From Brugia malayi (taxonomy: Eukaryota > Nematoda > Chromadorea > Rhabditida > Onchocercidae): a stretch of DNA of 64,000 nucleotides. Shown here piece after piece: positions 13,401 to 25,341 of this stretch. Each line of letters opens with the position of its first letter. The first letter of the stretch is position 1. The stretch covers positions 13,684,696 to 13,748,695 of the forward strand of contig NW_025062477.1 of NCBI RefSeq assembly GCF_000002995.4. Reading direction: 5' to 3'. Both the position numbers and the translations under genes were made by a program. The notes under the pieces are model-generated. The model did not search any database, was not told the origin of the DNA, and was given only the letters and a program-made list of their open reading frames with translations.

Positions 13401-16210
13401 AAAAAGATCGTAGGAAAAAATTATTTTTAGAGGTAATTATTTTATTTTATTAGCATTCTGTTTTCATTTTTTCAGGTTTACAAAATTTTTCTTATCATAA
13501 TGATAACAGCTAAAGTAATGTCAGTTATCATTTCGTAAGTAATTATTTAATTTAGAATATTTGTTCTCATTTCATTGTAGTTTAGTTTTCGAACCTCAAC
13601 ATTTTCTTTCTTTTTTACAACAATATTCCGAAATTTGTAATGTTGGTCATGTTATTATTAGATAACAGAACTTATATTTTTGGTTATTTGGAAATCAACA
13701 AAAATATGTTTAAATTATACCTTATTCAGGAAGCATACAAAGGAAAACTTGTGGTAAAAATAAGTGAAGATGCAAAGAAGCAGTTGCGAGAATTTCATCC
13801 GGAACAATTTTATGCAAATGTACCATTATTACCTTTCGAAGCAGAAGAACGTTTAAAATTGAAGGATACCGATCTTCAATTATTGGGATATATGCCAGAA
13901 AGAGAGGATTTTGAATGGGTCAGTCATTGGAATAATATACTGCTGCATTTTTTATCCTTTTAATTTTTTTTTTCTATTTTCTAAATGTAAAACAAGGATT
14001 TCTTTACTGTTCATAACCGAAATATCCCTTTCAAATCTTCCATTCCATTTTTTTTTTTCTTGCCCTATCCACTTTATCTGCTATTTTTGTCCCCTAATTT
14101 TCTGTATATTTTATTTTCCAACCTAAAATTTATACTGCATGCAGCACTATGTAATGATACATATTTCAGGAATTCATGAATGATGCAGAAAAATTAATTA
14201 GCCGTTTAATGTTGCAGCCAGGTCCTGATACAGATGAAGACAGTGCTTTTGAAAGCGGTGGTTTTTTTTTTTTTTTTTTTTTTTTAATGGTTTAGAGGGT
14301 TTTTTTTTTCGATGTATCAATCACTGACAATGAAAACTGTCGCTTAATGTTCATTTCACGTATACACGTATCACGTACTGCATATGATGTTCTGTGGAGT
14401 ATTTTTTGACTTCTAGAAGGGAGATATCTATAACTGCAGGTATAGCTAGCACTAAAGTGGTACAATTTTAAAAAGGACAAAAAAGCAGTAAAAGAAAGAG
14501 ACTGATTTATTTTTGTAGAATTCAAATAACAAATGTTATTGAATCAGCATTTCGCATTGCTATCAAATTATATTCCCATTAGTATGTACATGATATGTTT
14601 ATATATATATATATATTTTGTTTAGCTGTAAAATTAGCAAAGGTGCAGAAATATAATCGAATCTTGAAGCAGAGAAGAGCAAAAAAAGCAGCTGTTAGAG
14701 AATATGAACTTGTGAACAAGTTTTTTGACAAAATCAAGGTAATTTTTTTTTTTTAATAGTTTTTAGTAATTATAAACATCACTTCATTTTATTTTTTTTT
14801 TAGTTGCATTTTGGAACAAATTAGGGATCAGTGATATCGATCAGAAGTTTAGAACTTTATGTATTATTAAAATGCCTTTTTTCTCCTGTCATTGAACTCA
14901 ATTAATTGAGTATGAAAACAAAATTGTTAATTGAAGTGGTGTGCAATTTTCAGAAAATAGAAGAAACTCGTCGGAGTATGACACACAGTCAGCATTATTC
15001 ATCTTCAACACGCCAATATGAATTACTTCATTCATTTATGAAAAGAACTTGTCAAGTAGTGAGACAATCGGAGTTAAATCAATTATTTGATGCAATCATA
15101 GGTAATAATTTAGTAATTTTTCTAATCCTAAAAAAAAGAACAAAGGAAATATATTTTTCCTTTTTTCATTGTCTTATTTTGAAATTATAATTTTTGTGTT
15201 ACTGCAAGAATAGATTTGAATTTTTGATTTGATTGTGTATTTTAATGAGAATTATTTAAAGTGTTACTTTTTCAGGTTACACGAACTTGAATGAAAGGAT
15301 TTTGAAATTGGAAAATCTTAAAGCAGATATTGTTAAGGATCCGAAAGGTTTTTCATAATTTGGATAATTTGGTATTCCCATTAGTAGAGAGTCTACCTTA
15401 CCTGTATTTTAACTTTAACTTAATACACAAAATTATTTTTAGAGTAGGTTATTTGCAGTAAGTTAGAAAAGTAATCGCAAGTATCCATCTCCACTCCAGT
15501 AAATATATTACAAAAGTATATGTATTTTTTAGGTAAGAAGAGATAACCCCGAAGAGACAGCCCAAGCAATGAGTATGAAACAAATTTGAGGCTTTATATA
15601 CATGCCTATTTCCGATATGCATTTGCTTGCAATACTACCGGATGACTTTATTGGAAATGTTGGAAAAGGATCAGTAAATGCATCCAAAATTGCCCAAATA
15701 TTCCAGGATCTCAGGGCATATTAGGACTAAATATGAACTAGAATATGATATGATGCAAATAGTCCATCCATTAAACATGATACATCCTATAGGTCAGATC
15801 CAAAACAAAGCTCAATTTTTCATCAAAGCCAGAATAATATCTAGATGCTAATTAAATTTCAAACCTCATTAATATCATCTTTCAATCATTTTTATAATTG
15901 TTTCGAAACTGTTGCAATGTGATAAAGTAACACTTCTTAATATTTAGCATTATATTTAAATGTAAAGATTAGTTAATACTTCATCTTTGGAATCAATCTA
16001 ATTTTATGCTAAGACTGCTACTATTCTCATAAAGCGATAGTGACATACGAAAAAGGAACTGTTGTATTTTGATTGGTGACACACGCAGGAATATGTAGTG
16101 AAACATAGAAATTGATTGGTTTCTTTTTTTTTTTTTTTTCAGAATCAACTTTTGCTGGAAGCGTTTCAAACTCTGAGCTGTTTAGCAAGCCATTGAAAAA
16201 GGATCAGTGA
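10449..16210 (+). CDS. ada-2: ADA2-type transcriptional adaptor (TADA2B-like), complete, 14 exons
   Basis: Exons: 10449-10577, 11155-11321, 11726-11842, 12227-12327, 12404-12636, 12808-12861, 12945-13089, 13326-13432, 13730-13918, 14170-14257, 14626-14738, 14954-15101, 15276-15347, 16143-16210. All phases close, giving 576 residues. ADA2 links the GCN5 acetyltransferase to SAGA/ATAC-type coactivators in the nucleus. A ZZ zinc finger has its full ligand set (C11, C14, C28, C31, C41, C44, H54, H58), with the ADA2B-like stretch CFRMGAECGPHKRGHAY at 44-60. A SANT/Myb domain follows at about 78-125, including EDLKLIEAAHKHKLGNW. An acidic/serine linker comes next, then the conserved LLGYMPEREDFEWEF block and basic helical region typical of ADA2. 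Odd: the model ends in a short polar tail, and I see no C-terminal SWIRM domain. Family assignment is strong; the last two exons are the least certain. Confidence 0.9.
15602..15851 (+). other. Coding-like island inside the last ADA2 intron
   Basis: Within intron 13 (15348-16142) base composition rises. An ATG-initiated frame runs 40 codons (15602-15724; contains ILPDDFIGNVGKGSVNASKI). A second frame of similar quality overlaps it and runs on to 15851 (contains TKYELEYDMMQIVHPL). No splice site joins either frame to the ADA2 phase. It could be a decayed gene or transposon fragment, or chance. I do not recognise a family. Confidence 0.3.
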
Positions 16211-19200
16211 AATTCGATATGTTAATTACAGAATACAGAAATTGACTATGTTGCTATGATTTGATAAGAGAATTTCAGTAGAGAATGATGGTATTTTCAA
16301 ATGCTAGGAAAGATACTCTAAAAAATTCCAGTGAAATTATTGATTTTTCAGGGATAAAAATCGATAGGTACAATTTATTTTTGTAAAGTGTTGTTTTTGA
16401 ATTTCTCATTTAAGTGTATTCGAGTGGACTAAATAATGGTAGTATCAAAGTTTTTGAGATTTTATTCAGTATGAAATAATTTTTATATTTCTCATATAAC
16501 TTATATTGTGAGTCGTTGGTAATTTTTCTGCGATATTTGCAATACTTATTTCAATCCTCAAATTTCTGGTGTTTTTTCTAGTTTTCGTACTTTTTTTGCC
16601 ATTAACATTGTTATTCTTTATTGCATATATATATATTAATCATTATAATGTTTTTGTATTTAATTACGGAATAAATTTTTCTTAGTAAGTCCATAGTAAC
16701 ATCTAAAAACGCATGCTGCATAGTATAGCTTTTTTCAGAATTTTTCCTGTTATTTCTATCGTATGAAATCGAGCGGTTATCTTTTATTTCGATTTAATTG
16801 TAAAATAAAAAACAAAAATATAATGTGATTATTGTTTGTATCAATTATATCCGAGAATTCGTAATAATCCCAAAGAATTTATACTTTTATAAAATTGTAA
16901 ATACACAATTATCATTGTTTAATATCCCTTATAAAACGATAAATTTATTACCCAAGATGAAATTTGTTTACACTTAAATTACTTATTAGAATCATAAGTG
17001 TTTGAAAATTTGTCAATTTAAAGTTTTTTTTATCATGGTTAAGCTTATTATATATATCTGTGTTTTTGATTTCATTTTTCACTTCCTTACTTTTTATTTT
17101 GCCTAGGTTTTCTCCTCCTTTTTTCTTTTAATGTTTTCAAGGCATACGATGAAACTATATTAATAACAAGTAACAAAAAAGATAAACATTTTTTTAATTT
17201 CATCTTAAAATATTTTTATGACTTTAAATAGGAAAAAAAAATTCAAAAAAATTTGTTTTCAAAAAATTAGAATCGATGATAATCCATTCTTTCTTCATAA
17301 TTTAGAGAGACTTAAATGTTAATTAATAAAAATTATACGTTTTGATATTCAAGAAAAAGATGATCATTTAACTTTTTAATTATTTTCACTTCTAACTATT
17401 TGCTTGTAATATAATGGAATAAAGTGAAAAGTTTATACCAGCTAAAACCGTTTCAAATTGAACAGCTGCAGTTTTCTGATTATAACAAATTTTAAATTTC
17501 ATTTCTTTATCATATTATTATTCGTTTTCTTAGTTTCATCATCAAATTTTCTAATCAACTGTATTTACATTTCAATTGCTAAAAAAATCATCGATTAATA
17601 TGAATCATTTTATTCTAGATACATCCTTTAATTTGCTAGAATACTTAACTTAAAATTTAATTCGCATTTTTCGTTTTGGATTGCAAATATTAGAGCGTTT
17701 TTCTTTTGTTTTTTGTTTTTTAACAATAAAATAGTGTAATTTAAATCCAATAAATAAATAAGAGTAAAATCAAAAAAAAAAAAAACCCCGAATATGTCGA
17801 AATAAATTTGTATTAAATCCATGAGACCAAAGATTGTCGTATTTGACTAATTCTTAGATAAATTTCTCAATTGAGAAATTCGTTATTCAATACTCATTTG
17901 CATTTCTTGGAATTTCACAGTTTGTTAACAAAGAATATTTGCATTACTTCAACACAGAGTTGAAAATTGCTCTCAATTTTATTATCAAAGTCTTCCTGAC
18001 ACGTTGTCAGCTCTTTGTTTCATTCTTTGTTCTAAGAATTGTAAAGCTTTTCCAATATGGTATTTGCTCTTGTAAGTAATTGATGTAGTATTAAAATTTA
18101 ACTCTTACTTTATAAAAACTAAAGATCATCATCTATTAGGGTATAACTCTTTACTTGCAGGTAATCATAATCTATTAATTTTGCCAATATTGTTGTCCAG
18201 CAATTTTAATTTCAGTAAAGCACAGATCAATCAATTTCAAACAAAAATCATTGCTGCAAAAGAAATTGTTATAATAAATATTCTTATAAAAATTTTTTGA
18301 CTCTATAAATTATAAAAATTATTTGTCTCTATAAATTTTAATTAATAAATAACTGAATCATTTTCATTTCAATTCAATTTTTAATTCCAGTATAATTTCC
18401 TGCATGAAATTTTTTTATTATTCATAAAAATAGTGAATGTGTGAATTAATTTATTTTTCTGTTATAATAATTGCCACAAACAATAAATTATAAAAAATTA
18501 CGTAAATGAGATCATATTTCACAGCAAATAAAATATTTTTTCATTGCTAAAATAACATTTATGAAGAATGAAATTGGAAATTGTTACAGAATCAGAAAAT
18601 TCTTATAAATTTTCTACCAATATTAAATTTTTTTTTTAACATGATTTTTTTTTTTTATTTCATTTCATTTCTTTCAAAATAACGCATACTTTTATCATTT
18701 ATTTATTCATTTAATTCCAATATAATTTAAAATAATAATAATAAATAATAATAATAGTAAAACATCTAAAGATAAAAACAGAAATTAAAAAAAAAAAAAC
18801 AATTTCTTATCAGATTTTTGGCAATATTATTATGCAAGCTATCACATAACCATCAATTAATCAATCAATTAGTCAACCAATAGTTCAATTAATCAACATA
18901 ATTATAAATTTTCATTCCAATGATGTAAAAAGTATCTTATGCAAATTTTAATTAATAAATAACTGAATCATTTCCATTTCAATTCAATTTTTAATTCCTG
19001 CATGAAATTTTTTTTCATTCATAAAAATAGTGAATGTGTGAATTCATTTATTTTATAATTGCCACAGACAATAAATTATAAATTATATTTCAAAATATTC
19101 AAATATAGTCTAAATGTTAATGTTAAATATTAATTTTAGAGATTTTTTAAAAAATATATTATATATTATTATAATGAAATTATTATAGAAGTTTTAATTC

Positions 19201-20307
19201 ATTTGTTAATGAGTTTAATTTGCTGAGTTCTTTTTTTTCGTGTTACATTCCAATTTCACATCATCTATATTTTAGTTAATTCAATCATTTCAATTTAAAT
19301 TATAATTAACTTTTTTATACACTTTCCTGATGATTCAATAGCTAGCAATGCAGATCTTTTTTTTTTTTTAATTATTAAAAAAAACAACAATCCATTGATT
19401 AAATAATTTTTTATGCTTATTAATTATCAGTGAAATAAATTTCATAATATGTAATACTTCACTTTTTAGTATCATAATTTTTAATCAATTTTATTTTAAT
19501 TTTATTCATTTGAAGAAAAAGAACATTTCAATATCTCTAACTTTTCCCTTCCTTTGCATCTTCTATCTGTCATCTATTTTGTAGCAAAAATGCAGAAGAG
19601 CTTATTTTGTTATATTTATCAATTAAATTTGAATTTAATTTTGAAAAAGAGAAAAACAAAGTGACAAAAGTTAATATTCAATTTAATCCCAACGCCATAG
19701 TCTTTCTCTCTATCTCTCTTTTTATAAATCTGAAATGTACTTATTACAAAATTAAATATTCTAGCCTAATATACCATACTTCTTTCCTACATTACAAAAA
19801 ACTAAAAACTTTTCCAAAAGAGTAATTGATAAGTAGGCTATATACACATTAAGCTGTAAATTAATTAAACAAAAAGTGGGAAAAAAGAAATTTTGAATTT
19901 TTTTAAAATATTCACAACTTTTTATTTGAAGGAAAAAAAGAGCAAAACCCTTTTTTTTTTCCTTGTGATCGTTAATTTCTTCAGTACAATTTTCGAAATT
20001 TTATGATGCATAACGATAGTTCTATTTTCCTTTCCATTTTTCTTTCTTCTTTCCTTTTTTATACTTTTATTTTATAAGTTCAACTGAAAATAAAAAACGA
20101 AGCATGCTTTTTTTTTATTTTGTCAATTATTGCCAATACAAACAAATATATTCAAATATTTCACATTAAATAATCAATATACAATATGAAATTATATAAA
20201 CTACAAATAAAAGTTTAATTTTAATTTTCTCTTTCCAATTATTTTAATAGTAACTATTCAAAAAAAAAAAAAAAAAAAAAAGCTTTTCTCGTTAGTTAAA
20301 TGTTATT
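16211..20307. other. ADA2 3' flank and AT-rich intergenic DNA
   Basis: About 4 kb without supported genes. The proximal part is the presumed ADA2 3' UTR. A loosely repeated phrase (AATTAATAAATAACTGAATCATTT and following) occurs near 18339 and again near 18949, an old dispersed or local duplication of roughly 120 bp. Short open frames are low-complexity. Confidence 0.6.
16670..16675 (+). terminator. Candidate poly(A) signal for ADA2
   Basis: AATAAA lies 460 bp downstream of the ADA2 stop codon. In AT-rich DNA this hexamer is frequent by chance, so its use is uncertain. Confidence 0.3.
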
Positions 20308-20405
20308 AGTAATTATTATTATTATTACTTATTATTATTATTTAATATTATTATTATTATTACTATTGTTATTATTATTATTATTATTTAATACTATTAT
20401 TATAG
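20308..20405. repeat. Imperfect (ATT)n microsatellite
   Basis: Runs of ATT/TTA triplets are interrupted by ACT, GTT and TTTAAT variants, directly before the inverted repeat element. Confidence 0.85.
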
Positions 20406-20472
20406 TTTACTATTATGGTAAACTATAATTATAGTAAAATTACTATTAATTCTATTATTAGTTATAGATATA

Positions 20473-21310
20473 TGGTGTTGAATATCATCGTAGTGATTTA
20501 ATAGGCGACAAAAGAAAGTTTATTGAGGGCGCTTATCAGGTACTATTCAGTTTTTACAGTGAAAAATGAAGTTTCAGCTCAATTTGAACTATTTAGTAGG
20601 AGTTTTGTTTTATTTTAGATTAGAACGATTCACTATGAAATTCGATAAATGGAGTGGAGCATACGATCGTTTTTGAACATCCTCACCTCATGTTGATGTT
20701 GTGATATTGCTAGCACCTGTTGTGCGTATACCATAAACTGTAACCGTAAATACCTAATGATAAACCTAAGCATAAGTGTAGCGATGAAGACCTAGGAAGA
20801 TGGCGAGTTTCCTTTGCTAGAACTGACTTGAAGATATAACTTCACTCGTGATGTTATATCTTCAAATAATAAACATCAGTATGAGAATGTTCAAAAACGA
20901 TCATATGCTCACTTCACTTATCGCATTTCATAGTGAATCGGTCCAATCTAAAATAAAACAAAACTCCTACTAAATAGTTCAAATTGAGCTGAAACTTTAT
21001 TTTTCATTAAAAAATTGAATAGTCATCTGATAAGCGCCATCAATAATCTTTCTTTCGTCGGCTATTAAATCACTACGATGATATGCAACACCACGAGTGA
21101 AGCTCAGTTCTACCAAAGCAAACTCGCCATCTTCCTAGGTTTTCACCGTTAAACTTATGCTTAGGTTTATCATTTGGTATTTACGGTTACAGTTTATGGT
21201 ATACACACAACAGGTGCTAGCAATATCACAACATCAACATGAGGTGAGGATGTTCAAAAACGATCCTATGCTTCACTCCATTTATCGAATTTCATAGTAA
21301 ATCGCTCCAA
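20473..21310. mobile_element. Inverted, circularly permuted repeat element (MITE-like)
   Basis: Two similar blocks are present, P (about 200 bp) and Q (about 145 bp). The plus strand reads P (20473-20680) then Q (20681-20826). After a short centre come reverse-complemented P (20887-21092), reverse-complemented Q (about 21105-21249) and the end of another reverse-complemented P (21250-21310). The two halves are thus inverted copies of a P-Q repeating unit that are out of register. Shared landmarks include ATCATCGTAGTGATTTAATAG at the P start, GATCGTTTTTGAACAT at the P end, and TGTTGTGATATTGCTAGCAC inside Q. Identity is high but not perfect. No transposase frame is visible, so a non-autonomous element or rearranged satellite is likely. 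Confidence 0.75.
20828..20865. repeat. Perfect 13-bp hairpin at the centre of the inverted element
   Basis: TTGAAGATATAAC (20828-20840) and its exact complement GTTATATCTTCAA (20853-20865) flank a 12-base loop. The loop repeats the phrase TTCACTCGTG found at the Q-P junction of the minus-strand copy near 21100. Confidence 0.9.
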
Positions 21311-21554
21311 TCCTGCAATACATAACTATCATCATACATTATGCGGACGTTTCACAACACAAATTAAATACCAGTAATGATGAAACAACACCCCAAGATC
21401 CATTTTAATATCTGTTAATCAAAGTACGAATTGGCAATCATCAGAACACGTGATAGGTATCAGGAATGATACTGGTGCGATGTGAGAATTTACAAACAAT
21501 TTTGCTAAACTCTGCCATAAAATGTTAAATTTTAAAAGCGCAAATAGTTAGTAA

Positions 21555-21665
21555 CTAATCTTCCCACTCTCGATAGTACTCGCCAACTAGCATGATCATC
21601 GAGAATCTTCTAATATCATAATTTCCAGCAGCTTCAATTTTGGCAATTGAACCTGCTGATGGTTC
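21555..21665 (-). CDS. Possible terminal exon of an unrecognised gene
   Basis: On the minus strand an acceptor (CAAAATAG) at 21666-21673 opens a 37-codon frame beginning EPSAGSIAKIEAAGNYDIRR and ending EYYREWED before a stop. The amino-acid mix looks genuinely coding, unlike the homopolymer frames elsewhere, and the region is less AT-rich. Candidate upstream pieces at about 21720-21990 include frames with DLSFFYVRFDNFIMPADIK and a small ATG frame MEKSFVGKFV, but I could not join them in consistent phase. It may be a real small gene, a decayed one, or chance. Confidence 0.25.
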   Translation of the reverse strand, partial: EPSAGSIAKIEAAGNYDIRRFSMIMLVGEYYREWED

Positions 21666-21673
21666 CTATTTTG

Positions 21674-24600
21674 AATAAATTAATAATCAAAGCTTTCAAA
21701 AACTGTTATTTTTCATCTCTTAACTTATGATTTTTTTAATAAAAAATCGCATTGCTTTGATATCGGCCGGCATTATAAAGTTGTCGAACCTAACATAGAA
21801 GAATGAGAGGTCTTTGTTCTGTTTGCTGTTTAAAATTGAAAAGGAATGAATGATAAAATGAAATATCTCGAACAACACTAAATAAGTTATTGATGAAATA
21901 TAACACCAACAAATTTCCCAACAAATGATTTCTCCATGATAATGATAAGTTGCTGCAATACAATAAAACACAGAAATTCGCCACAAATCGTTCCAAGAAG
22001 CATTCAGTTAGCTAATGAATGATTAGACAAGAAGTGAAACCGAATTTAAGATATATCAAAAGATGCACACATATGCCTAGTATTACTTGCGGAAGATATA
22101 ACATTAATGTCGTACTGGTGGTTCACTATATTGTACTTCGATGTTTTTCTTTCTACTCACTACGCTTTTAACAATTAATAAAGTGTAAGTAAGTAATTGA
22201 TAACTTATAAAAGAAAAAATTTTTGCTCCTACAAAACGATTTGAAAAAAAAAAAACTGAAAGGCACTAAAAATGTTTCAATCGTTTGATTGCTATACATA
22301 TATGTGATATGGCTATATCTGTTTGTGTACGCATCCGCATCTGTGCCTTTGTCTATTTGCGCACATGCACAAAGACAGTGTTTCTCTTTGTTTCACTTTA
22401 TTTTTCAAAAAGACAGTATAAACGCTAAGAAAGAATAATGCTAATCAACACAGTGATGATTGAGTCTAAATTGGAGTTTAGCATGGGAGTGGAGTATCAT
22501 TACGATGATATGAAACATCATATATGTGTATGTATATAACTAATAATGGAATTAATAGTTTACTACAGTTACTTTAACAAGAATACTTTAATTAATGTTA
22601 TAAAATGATTGACAATATATAAAATAAAACTATTATACTGCGTATTTTCAATATCTATTATTTAAATATTATCTATTATCACTTTTCCAAAACATTCTTT
22701 CTGAATTATGATTAGATACATCTAAATACATGTTAAATATCAAAAAAATGTTACTTTATCACATTCAAACAAATTTTGCAACAATTATAAAAATAATTGC
22801 AAGATGTTAATATTAATAAAGTTCAAAATCAAATTAAAATATTTAGGTATTACTGTAGTGAAAAGTAAATTAACTTTCTTCTTAAAGTCTAACATCTATA
22901 ATATGCATTAAATTTAAATAGACCATCTATACAATTCTAATTTATTACATATTTTTCCAAGATTTTCCCAAAGTTTGGGCATTTGTAAATCTTTGGGTAA
23001 ATATGTGTAAATTTATCAATCTTTTTTATTTGCACTTTAATAAAGTCATTTATTTGATTGTGTTATTGTTTATTAGAAATGCATGTATATAAATAATATA
23101 TTATACATGCGCCTAAATAATATTATACTTGCCAAAAAAGCCTTCAGAAGATAAATTTTGTTTGATACGCATTGCTTTAACAATCTTCAACAAGAACCCT
23201 TTAAAAATATGTTCACTTCCTGCATATTTTTTACATTTTTAATGACGGTGAAAATTACAAAAAAAAAAAAAAAAAAAAAAAACAAAGTGAGAAATACGGA
23301 CAAGTTCAAGACAGATCAAATTAATCATTTAAGCGGAAAAAAGAACCAAATTCACCAGAAAAATCAATTTTTTGTATATTTAAGAAATCCGTATTACATA
23401 AAGGTAGATGCATTTTAAAATGCACTTTTATTGCGAAAAGCACAGGTGTAAAACAAACAATAAGCATGACATTTAATAAAGTGATTTTTAATTATAAATG
23501 CTGGGTGAGGAATATGAAATTTCGAAGTGGAATTAATAAGTATTTTTCACTTTTTTTTTTTGTAGTTTTCACCGTCATCCCCGATCATTGCTGTATTCTG
23601 AATTAGATCATATAGTGAATTTAAATTGTATTAATATCAAACCTGATATTATAATTTCGGTTTCAACAGTATTATTTATCAATCGTGATATCATGAAGAG
23701 TGTAAAAAACATAAATGATACCATTTATATATATATATATATATATAATTCATCACATTAATGTATAATTCATTAATTGTAGAAAAAAAAAACATTAAAA
23801 ATGATGGAACTCAGGGAAAAAAAAACTGCATAACAAAACCGTAATCAATTAATTAATTAGACACGACAAAAACATAATGGTTTGCCTTGTTGATAATTTA
23901 ACGTCAATAAATGACACTGATAAGAACATACAATCCTTTCCTTTTTTTTCTTTTCTTAATATATTATATAAAGGGTTAAAAACTAAGCGAATACTGTAAC
24001 AACAAGTAATATGCAAATCAAAAGCCTTATTGTATGAGCATTCTCGTAATATTTCTAGCAAGTAAAATGATACAAGAAGAAAAAAACAATAAATAAGAAA
24101 TAAAAAACGACAAGAAATGAAGCTGCTGTTAGTAGTGAAGAAAAAAAAAAAGAAAAACATACAATATTGTAATAACAGCAAGAAAATAATATATCACAAC
24201 TGTTTGGTGACAAAAGAAAAAGAAAATTCTGTACAACATTGTGAAATATTATACTATTTACAAACATTCAATTAATCCAAATTTGATGACCATATAAGAG
24301 AGGGAGAGAAAAAAAAAAGGAAAAATACTGGGTATTTTAGAGAGAGAAAAAACACTCGATAAATCGAAGAAAAAAAAAAATTTATTGCATATAATGCAAC
24401 TAATTTATATTATATATAATATTAAAAAGAATACAATAAATAATATCCACATTCACTAAAAATTCGCTATAAACAATATTATTATCTAAGCACTTATTCT
24501 CTTCATCACAGTAGTTCTACAACAACTGCCCTGAAATTAAGAATGAAACGATTATAATGTATCGTAAAAGTATTATTTTACAATTGCTAAATCCCGCAAT

Positions 24601-24882
24601 CATCTTACAATAAATCATGAATCATCGATGCCTGTTTTAAAAATTAAATGGAAAATTAGAACTGGGAAAGTGCACAAATTACATAAAATATACATATATA
24701 TATATAAACCAAAGCAGATGCATCCCGATATGGATAATAGAGCATGACCATATATCACCTAAAATCGACTATAAACTTTAAAGAACTATACGGCCAAGTG
24801 TCAAGCTATCTCGTCTAAGTCACTTCGTAATTCCAATCAATATTTTACATTTCAGGAAAAAATTTTCATTAGCACGAAACTT
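21674..24882. other. Intergenic, mostly AT-rich
   Basis: Apart from the possible minus-strand exons to about 22000, I see no gene. A (TA)n run sits at about 23728-23748. The open frames at 23158-23418 and 23849-24267 are dominated by poly-A or poly-T and are not supported. The right end is the presumed 3' flank of the methyltransferase gene. Confidence 0.55.
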
Positions 24883-24888
24883 TTTATT
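24883..24888 (-). terminator. Candidate poly(A) signal for the ASH1/LIN-59 gene
   Basis: TTTATT on the plus strand, which reads AATAAA on the minus strand, lies about 127 bp past the stop codon. Reasonable spacing, but the hexamer is common here. Confidence 0.35.
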
Positions 24889-25014
24889 ACTCGATATATA
24901 AGCAACATTATTCAAATACATCTATTACTGTTTCTACTGATATAAATATTATATGAACTACGTCAATTTCTACCAATACCATCATTCCATGATCTAAAGT
25001 TTTCTCAAAAATTA

Positions 25015-25308
25015 TCAGTTACACAACTGGCGTAATCGCTTCTGCCTTGATAATTTATCAGATGAACAACTTATAGCTTTTAGTGGTTCTCGATTTTTGC
25101 CCGCTATCGGCAAATGTTGTAGAACTACTTCTAAATTAGCTATTCGTTGCCGTCTTTTATCGACTGCAGAATTATTATGTCCTGCAGCATTAAAACGGGA
25201 AAAATTCTTCATATCTTGTTCCATTACAAAGGGCTGAAATTAAAAATATATCATGTATAACATATATATGGACTCCTCAAAGCTCCAAAACTTATAAAAC
25301 TGTATTTA

Positions 25309-25341
<33 letters not shown>

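Noticed and set aside
22970..23020. CCCAAAGTTTGGGC-like sequence considered as a spliced-leader RNA gene
   Set aside because: It does not match the conserved nematode SL1 leader and lacks an adjacent donor.
23849..24267. Minus-strand Phe/Leu-rich frames that look membrane-like
   Set aside because: The hydrophobic stretches come from poly-A/AAAG tracts on the plus strand; no homology or exon context.
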